A DNA stretch of 64,000 nucleotides from the NCBI GenBank assembly GCA_017409825.1, contig JAFQRZ010000036.1:62001-126000 (forward strand), in the 5' to 3' direction. This DNA comes from Agathobacter sp. Its GTDB lineage: Bacteria > Bacillota > Clostridia > Lachnospirales > Lachnospiraceae. Shown here piece after piece: positions 59,384 through 64,000 of the stretch; within the stretch, counting starts at the first letter, position 1, and each line of letters opens with the position of its first letter. Both the position numbers and the translations under genes were made by a program. The notes beneath the pieces were generated by a model. The model was given only the letters and a program-made list of their open reading frames with translations. It had not been told where the DNA came from and did no database searches.

Positions 59384-60768
59384 TGGACGTATTAAAGAGA
59401 GTACCTGTTCGTGAACAGGAGCCACAGGTAAGAGCTAAAAACTTTGAAGAAGTTTGTTACGGCTATAATGAAGAAGAAGCGGTTGCAGAAGCAGAACGTT
59501 GTTTGAATTGTAAAAATGCACTTTGTATGCAGGGATGTCCAGTTTCTATCAACATTCCAGCATTTATTCAGGAAGTGAAAAATAGAAATTTCGAAGAAGC
59601 TTACCAGATTATTTCGCAGTCTAGTGCTCTTCCAGCAGTTTGTGGTCGTGTTTGTCCACAGGAAAGCCAGTGCGAAGGCAAATGTATCCGTGGTTTCAAA
59701 GGGGAACCAGTTTCTATCGGTAAGTTGGAACGTTTTGTAGCTGACTGGGCTCGCGAAAACGGTATCAAGCCAAAAAAAGCGGAGAAAATGAATGGTCATA
59801 AAGTTGCGGTTATCGGTTCTGGCCCAGCAGGTCTTACCTGTGCCGGCGACCTTGCAAAACTCGGCTATGAAGTAACGATTTTTGAAGCATTACATGCGGC
59901 AGGTGGTGTACTTGTGTATGGTATCCCAGAATTCCGTCTTCCAAAGGACAAAGTCGTAGCTGCAGAAGTAGAAAATGTAAAAGCACTTGGTGTTAAGATT
60001 GAAACCAACGTAGTTATTGGTAAGTCAATCACGATTGACGAACTTATCGAAGAGGAAGGTTTCGAAGCCGTATTTATCGGTTCTGGTGCTGGTCTTCCTA
60101 AGTTTATGGGAATCCCAGGAGAACAGGCAAACGGCGTATTCTCTGCAAATGAATACCTTACCAGAAACAATTTGATGAAAGCCTTCCAGGAAGGCTATGA
60201 AACACCAATCAGCCGTGGCAACAAAGTAGTTGTCGTGGGTGGTGGTAACGTTGCGATGGATGCGGCTCGTACTGCACTTCGTCTCGGTGCAGAGACACAC
60301 ATCGTTTACCGTCGTAGTGAAGCAGAGCTTCCTGCACGAGTAGAAGAAGTACATCATGCAAAGGAAGAAGGCGTTATTTTCGACCTTCTCCAGAATCCAA
60401 CCGAAATCCTCGTGGATGAAAACGGCTGGGTAAAAGGGATCAAGATTATTAAAATGGAACTTGGCGAACCAGATGCATCTGGCCGTCGTCGTCCAGTAGA
60501 AGTACCAGGTTCTGAATATGAAATTGAATGTGATACGGTAATCATGTCACTTGGTACATCGCCAAATCCACTGATTTCATCTACCACAGAAGGTTTGGAT
60601 ATCAATAAATGGAAATGTATCGTAGCAGAAGAAGCAACCGGAGCAACCTCAAAAGAAGGTGTTTACGCTGGTGGTGATGCCGTAACAGGTGCAGCTACGG
60701 TTATCTTAGCGATGGGTGCTGGTAAAGCAGCCGCTGCAGGAATACATGAATATTTATCAAACAAATAA
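59383..60768 (+). CDS. nfnB: NADPH-binding subunit beta of NfnAB / glutamate-synthase-like oxidoreductase
   Basis: The 461-residue protein has the N-terminal two 4Fe-4S cluster domain (C-LNC-KNALC-MQGC-P near residues 43-55 and CGRVC-PQESQC-EGKC near 86-100), FAD-binding VAVIGSGPAGLTCAGDLAKLGYEVTIFEA (about 141-169) and NADPH-binding VVVVGGGNVAMDAARTALRLGAE (about 282-304), ending with GGDAVTGAATVILAMGAGK. With the upstream subunit it forms NfnAB, which couples NADH and reduced ferredoxin to NADPH. The symbol follows this pairing; stand-alone annotation as gltA is common. Confidence 0.92.
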   Translation: MDVLKRVPVREQEPQVRAKNFEEVCYGYNEEEAVAEAERCLNCKNALCMQGCPVSINIPAFIQEVKNRNFEEAYQIISQSSALPAVCGRVCPQESQCEGKCIRGFKGEPVSIGKLERFVADWARENGIKPKKAEKMNGHKVAVIGSGPAGLTCAGDLAKLGYEVTIFEALHAAGGVLVYGIPEFRLPKDKVVAAEVENVKALGVKIETNVVIGKSITIDELIEEEGFEAVFIGSGAGLPKFMGIPGEQANGVFSANEYLTRNNLMKAFQEGYETPISRGNKVVVVGGGNVAMDAARTALRLGAETHIVYRRSEAELPARVEEVHHAKEEGVIFDLLQNPTEILVDENGWVKGIKIIKMELGEPDASGRRRPVEVPGSEYEIECDTVIMSLGTSPNPLISSTTEGLDINKWKCIVAEEATGATSKEGVYAGGDAVTGAATVILAMGAGKAAAAGIHEYLSNK

Positions 60769-60784
60769 AGACTGTTGAAAAAGG

Positions 60785-60836
60785 GTCTTATATGTGCGTA
60801 CAAATATATTTGTTAGGCACATATAGGACTTTTTTC
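60785..60836 (+). terminator. nfnAB terminator
   Basis: GTCTTATATGTGC pairs with GCACATATAGGAC (one G-T); the loop holds an inner ACAAA-TATA-TTTGT hairpin; six T follow. Confidence 0.85.
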
Positions 60837-60853
60837 AATTTCGCGAATATTGT

Positions 60854-60882
60854 TTGCAGTCTTGTGTAAAATCGTTTATAAT
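60854..60882 (+). promoter_or_regulatory. Sigma-A promoter of the DUF5717-like gene
   Basis: TTGCAG (60854-60859), 17 bp, TATAAT (60877-60882), 41 bp before the GTG start. Confidence 0.7.
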
Positions 60883-60922
60883 TATCTTAACTATGTAGAC
60901 AGGAAGAAAAGGGTGACTATTA

Positions 60923-63900
60923 GTGCGTAAGCGAATCAAACAACTAGCCAGAGGCAAATTCGAATACGCGAAACCAGAACTCATTTTATCTGAGGAAGAA
61001 ATCGCATTTACTGTGATTGAGGGAACGGATTATGAGGGTAGTTTTACCTTCGAAAATCCCAAGGGTATCAAGCTTCGTGGGCTTGTGTATTCCACTCATC
61101 CACGCATGGAAGTGCTGACACCTCAGTTTGAAGGAGAACAGGTTCGAATTCGTTATCAATTTCATAGTTATGGCTTAAGCGAAGGGCTGACTGAGAAAGG
61201 CGATTTTGTAATCGTTTGCAATCAGAGAGAAATCAGTCTTTCTTTTTGTGCGTCCATTTCTAAGAAATATGTGGAGACTTCCATTGGACCGGTAAAGAAC
61301 CTGTATGATTTTTCTTGTCTTGCAAAGGCTGATTGGAATGAGGCATTCCAGCTATTTTATAACAAGAATTTTTCGAATATCATTAAGCCAAATGAAGTAA
61401 AAGAGAGCATGATTTATCGCGGTATTATTACGGCGAAGCCATGCAATCAAAATATGGAAGAATTCTTGATTGGAATTCGTAAGAAAGAAAAGATTTCTTT
61501 TAAAGTAGAGAAGAACCAGTTTGAATTTTCAGAAGTTACGGATACGTTGAAAGAAACGATAGAAATCAAAAAAGATAACTGGGGATATTTAGAGATAAAT
61601 GCATCTTGTGATGCGGAGTTCATACGTTTGCCAAAGAGCAGGATTCGTACGGAAGATTTCATTGGAAGTACCTATAGTTTTCCATTTTTTATTGAGCCGG
61701 ATAAGCTTCATGCAGGGAGAAATTTTGCGAGAATCCAGTTTTCTAGTGTTTACGAGACGATAAACGTAGAAATCGTAGCAGATGCGAGAGCGAAACAGGA
61801 AGACAGAATCGAAGAGACGCTGGAGATTAAGGAATGTCTGGCTGGAATTATGGAGCTGTATCAGGCATACCGCTTGAAACGTATCGTGACAGGTGTTTGG
61901 GCAAATGAAACGATTTCTATTTTGGATCATTTGCGTGCGTTAGAGCCAGAAGAACCAATGCATCGTTTGATGAAGGCACAGTGTTTGATTATCAATCGAC
62001 AGCGACAGGAAGCGGAGTGGATTCTGGATGAATTCAAGCGAGAGTGGGTAGATAGAAAGGCACCAGTTTGGGGCTATTATTTGTATATCATGACCTTGAT
62101 GGAACGTGAGCCAAGCTATGTGGACAAGCTGACCAAGGAAATCGAGGCGATTTTCCATGAGAATCCAGACTCTGTGATGTTGTTCTGGGTGTTGACCTTC
62201 TTGCAGGAAAAATATATTGGAAATAATGCCTTGAAGTTAAAGGATATCGAATATTGGGTAATGAAGGGCTGTTCTTCCCCATACCTGTATTTAGAGGCCT
62301 ACTATTTAATTTGGCAGGACCCATATTTGTTGACGAAGCTAGACGCATTTGAAATTCGAGTGTTACGCTGGGCGGTAAGACGACGTGCGATTACGAAGGA
62401 TATTGCGATTCAGATTTTCCAGATTATGGAGACCTGTAAGGATTTTAGTCCAGTGCTGTATCAGTTGCTTTGTGCTGCGTATGAGGCCAACCCAAAGCCA
62501 GAATATGTAGGGGTGATTTGTGGTTATCTGATTAAGAGCCAGCAGTATGACTCCAAGTATCATCATTGGTATGAAAAAGGAATCGAATTGGAACTTCGTA
62601 TTACGAGTCTGTATGAGGCATATCTGCTTTCAATGGATGAACGTAAAGTAGACCAGGTTCCTAAGATTATTCAGATGTATTTCCAATATGATTGTGGGCT
62701 GCCATACAAGAAAATGGCAGTGTTATATAACAATATCATTGCGTCCAAAGCGAAGAATCCAGAAGTTTATCAGAAATACTGTCGTGTGATGGGTAGATTT
62801 GCGATGGATCAAATTTTGGCAGGACACATGGATGACAATTTGGCAGTGGTATATGATGATATGCTGGATTTGGGCGTAATTAATCAGGAAATTTCCAAGG
62901 CATTATCCTATATTATCTTCACGCACAAGGTGGTTGTGTTTGATAAACGCATGGTGCGTGCGATTATTTATCAGAGACAGATGAAAGACCCACAAATCGT
63001 ACCGATTGTGGACAATATGGCATATTTCCAGCTTTACTCCAAGGAATATGTTATCGTATTTGAGGATGAAAAGGGACGCAGATATTCGGGCAGTATTGCA
63101 TATCAGATGCAGAATTTGATGGATGCCCAGAAGTATCTGGAAAAGTGTATGGAACTGACACCGCTTCAGTTGCCATATTTGATTTCATATTTTGATACAA
63201 GACAGAATTATTTAACCTTTGAAAAAGAGGATAAGAAACACTTTAAACCACTGATGTTCTCAGAGGCGGTAAGTGCAGAATACAAGGCAAAGCTTTTACC
63301 AGAAATCTTGCGGTTTTATCAGGTCAATGCCTTCGATGCGACGGTAGAAGAGTATCTGATGAAGGCAGATTACAAGAAGCTGGATGAAGCATCACGCAGG
63401 TTCGCAATGGAGCTTTGTGTGGAAAATCATTTGTTTGATTTTGCCTATGATAAAGTAATGGAATATGGAATCGACCAGATTGGTTCTGCAGCGAAGGTGG
63501 CTTTGGCGAGCTATATGATAGAGCAGACCGAGTATGAAGAGGATGAGTTCCTCTTGAATCTGTCGATTACTGCATTCCGAGCAAAGAAATACAACGATAA
63601 GATGCTGAAGTATTTGTGTATGCATTTTAATGGCTCGACACAGGATATGTTGGATGTCTGGTTCGCAGCAAAGAATTTTGATGTAGAGCGCTTTGACATT
63701 TCGGAACGTATTTTGGTGCAGATGCTGTATGCAGATACGAAGGTATTAGAGGGAATGCCAGTGTTTGCGTATTTTTACGAGACAGGTGGCAAGGATTTTA
63801 TTACCTTGGCATACATTTCGGATTGTGCACATCGTTACTTTGTGAAAAATCAGAAAATCGATACAGATATTTTTGAGCTGATTGAAGCGAGATACATATA

Positions 63901-64000
63901 TAATTTCGAGTTAAATGATGCTTGTAAGCTGGCATTGCTGAAGTATTATGCAGATTTAGCGAATATTTCAGAGCGACAGCTTGCGATTGAGGATGAGCTT
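60923..64000 (+). CDS. Very large helical-repeat protein, DUF5717-like, incomplete at the window edge
   Basis: One frame is open from a GTG at 60923 to the end of the window, at least 1026 codons. It starts RKRIKQLARGKFEYAKPELILSEEEIAFTVIEG, followed by Ig-like beta segments (about residues 30-340) and then a long series of helical repeats with TPR-like spacing, such as LKAQCLIINRQRQEAEWILDEF and YLEKCMELTPLQLPYL. This matches my memory of the DUF5717 family found in Lachnospiraceae, often beside an Hsp70-like gene, but I could not verify it. No signal peptide is present. Start: a GTG with AGAAAAGGGTG upstream. Confidence 0.7.
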   Translation, partial: MRKRIKQLARGKFEYAKPELILSEEEIAFTVIEGTDYEGSFTFENPKGIKLRGLVYSTHPRMEVLTPQFEGEQVRIRYQFHSYGLSEGLTEKGDFVIVCNQREISLSFCASISKKYVETSIGPVKNLYDFSCLAKADWNEAFQLFYNKNFSNIIKPNEVKESMIYRGIITAKPCNQNMEEFLIGIRKKEKISFKVEKNQFEFSEVTDTLKETIEIKKDNWGYLEINASCDAEFIRLPKSRIRTEDFIGSTYSFPFFIEPDKLHAGRNFARIQFSSVYETINVEIVADARAKQEDRIEETLEIKECLAGIMELYQAYRLKRIVTGVWANETISILDHLRALEPEEPMHRLMKAQCLIINRQRQEAEWILDEFKREWVDRKAPVWGYYLYIMTLMEREPSYVDKLTKEIEAIFHENPDSVMLFWVLTFLQEKYIGNNALKLKDIEYWVMKGCSSPYLYLEAYYLIWQDPYLLTKLDAFEIRVLRWAVRRRAITKDIAIQIFQIMETCKDFSPVLYQLLCAAYEANPKPEYVGVICGYLIKSQQYDSKYHHWYEKGIELELRITSLYEAYLLSMDERKVDQVPKIIQMYFQYDCGLPYKKMAVLYNNIIASKAKNPEVYQKYCRVMGRFAMDQILAGHMDDNLAVVYDDMLDLGVINQEISKALSYIIFTHKVVVFDKRMVRAIIYQRQMKDPQIVPIVDNMAYFQLYSKEYVIVFEDEKGRRYSGSIAYQMQNLMDAQKYLEKCMELTPLQLPYLISYFDTRQNYLTFEKEDKKHFKPLMFSEAVSAEYKAKLLPEILRFYQVNAFDATVEEYLMKADYKKLDEASRRFAMELCVENHLFDFAYDKVMEYGIDQIGSAAKVALASYMIEQTEYEEDEFLLNLSITAFRAKKYNDKMLKYLCMHFNGSTQDMLDVWFAAKNFDVERFDISERILVQMLYADTKVLEGMPVFAYFYETGGKDFITLAYISDCAHRYFVKNQKIDTDIFELIEARYIYNFELNDACKLALLKYYADLANISERQLAIEDEL

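Noticed and set aside
1..64000. Prophage or conjugative element
   Set aside because: No integrase, terminase, capsid, relaxase or type IV secretion genes are visible; only a degenerate Rpn gene and hairpin or palindrome elements hint at mobility.

Overview
The window looks like chromosomal DNA from a low-GC, spore-forming, anaerobic Clostridia, most likely a gut Lachnospiraceae. The signs are a sporulation coat ATPase (SpoIVA), a long pyrophosphate-dependent phosphofructokinase, an NfnAB ferredoxin:NADP transhydrogenase, a DUF5717-type giant protein, AGGAGG-type ribosome binding sites and A/T-rich promoters. I see no rRNA, tRNA, CRISPR array, prophage or intact insertion sequence. Nothing was searched against a database; names rest on motifs read by eye.

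Layout. 1-3.9 kb is a decaying accessory island: an ECF-type sigma factor, its partner membrane protein interrupted by an in-frame stop, a probably truncated ORF under a similar promoter, and a second broken gene, all between two near-identical hairpins. 3.9-9.5 kb holds a ClC channel, amylomaltase, a lipid kinase and spoIVA. 9.7-12.6 kb is a BlaI/BlaR1-type sensor pair. 12.7-18.7 kb is housekeeping (phosphatases, Nudix, metallo-hydrolase, alaS, rpsU). 18.7-26.9 kb is accessory: a 317-bp palindrome, orphan genes, five XRE regulators, two acetyltransferases, an APH(3')-like kinase and a RelE/ParE pair. 27-34 kb carries small-molecule enzymes and a symporter. 34-41 kb is a TetR-controlled RND/MMPL exporter operon with a GLUG-repeat surface protein. 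41-50 kb has an ABC exporter, twin CobW GTPases with a His-rich insert, tRNA and peptidase genes. 51-54.6 kb has pfp, a soluble MotA-FliG chimera and a sirtuin. 55-58.3 kb is a type II restriction-modification system with a controller protein. 58.5-60.8 kb is nfnAB, and the window ends inside a DUF5717-like gene.

The strongest unexplained signals are: (1) a family of four hairpins with unrelated stems but a conserved 23-nt apical module that shows compensatory changes in an inner 3-bp helix; the two members of one type bracket the sigma island and the two of the other type bracket spoIVA; (2) a protein that fuses MotA cytoplasmic segments, without membrane helices, to a FliG C-terminal domain; (3) a 317-bp palindrome whose end is the rpsU terminator, with a third copy of that end beyond two orphan genes; (4) two paralogous TetR regulators with the same inverted half-sites in their promoter regions; (5) the controller operator of the restriction system.
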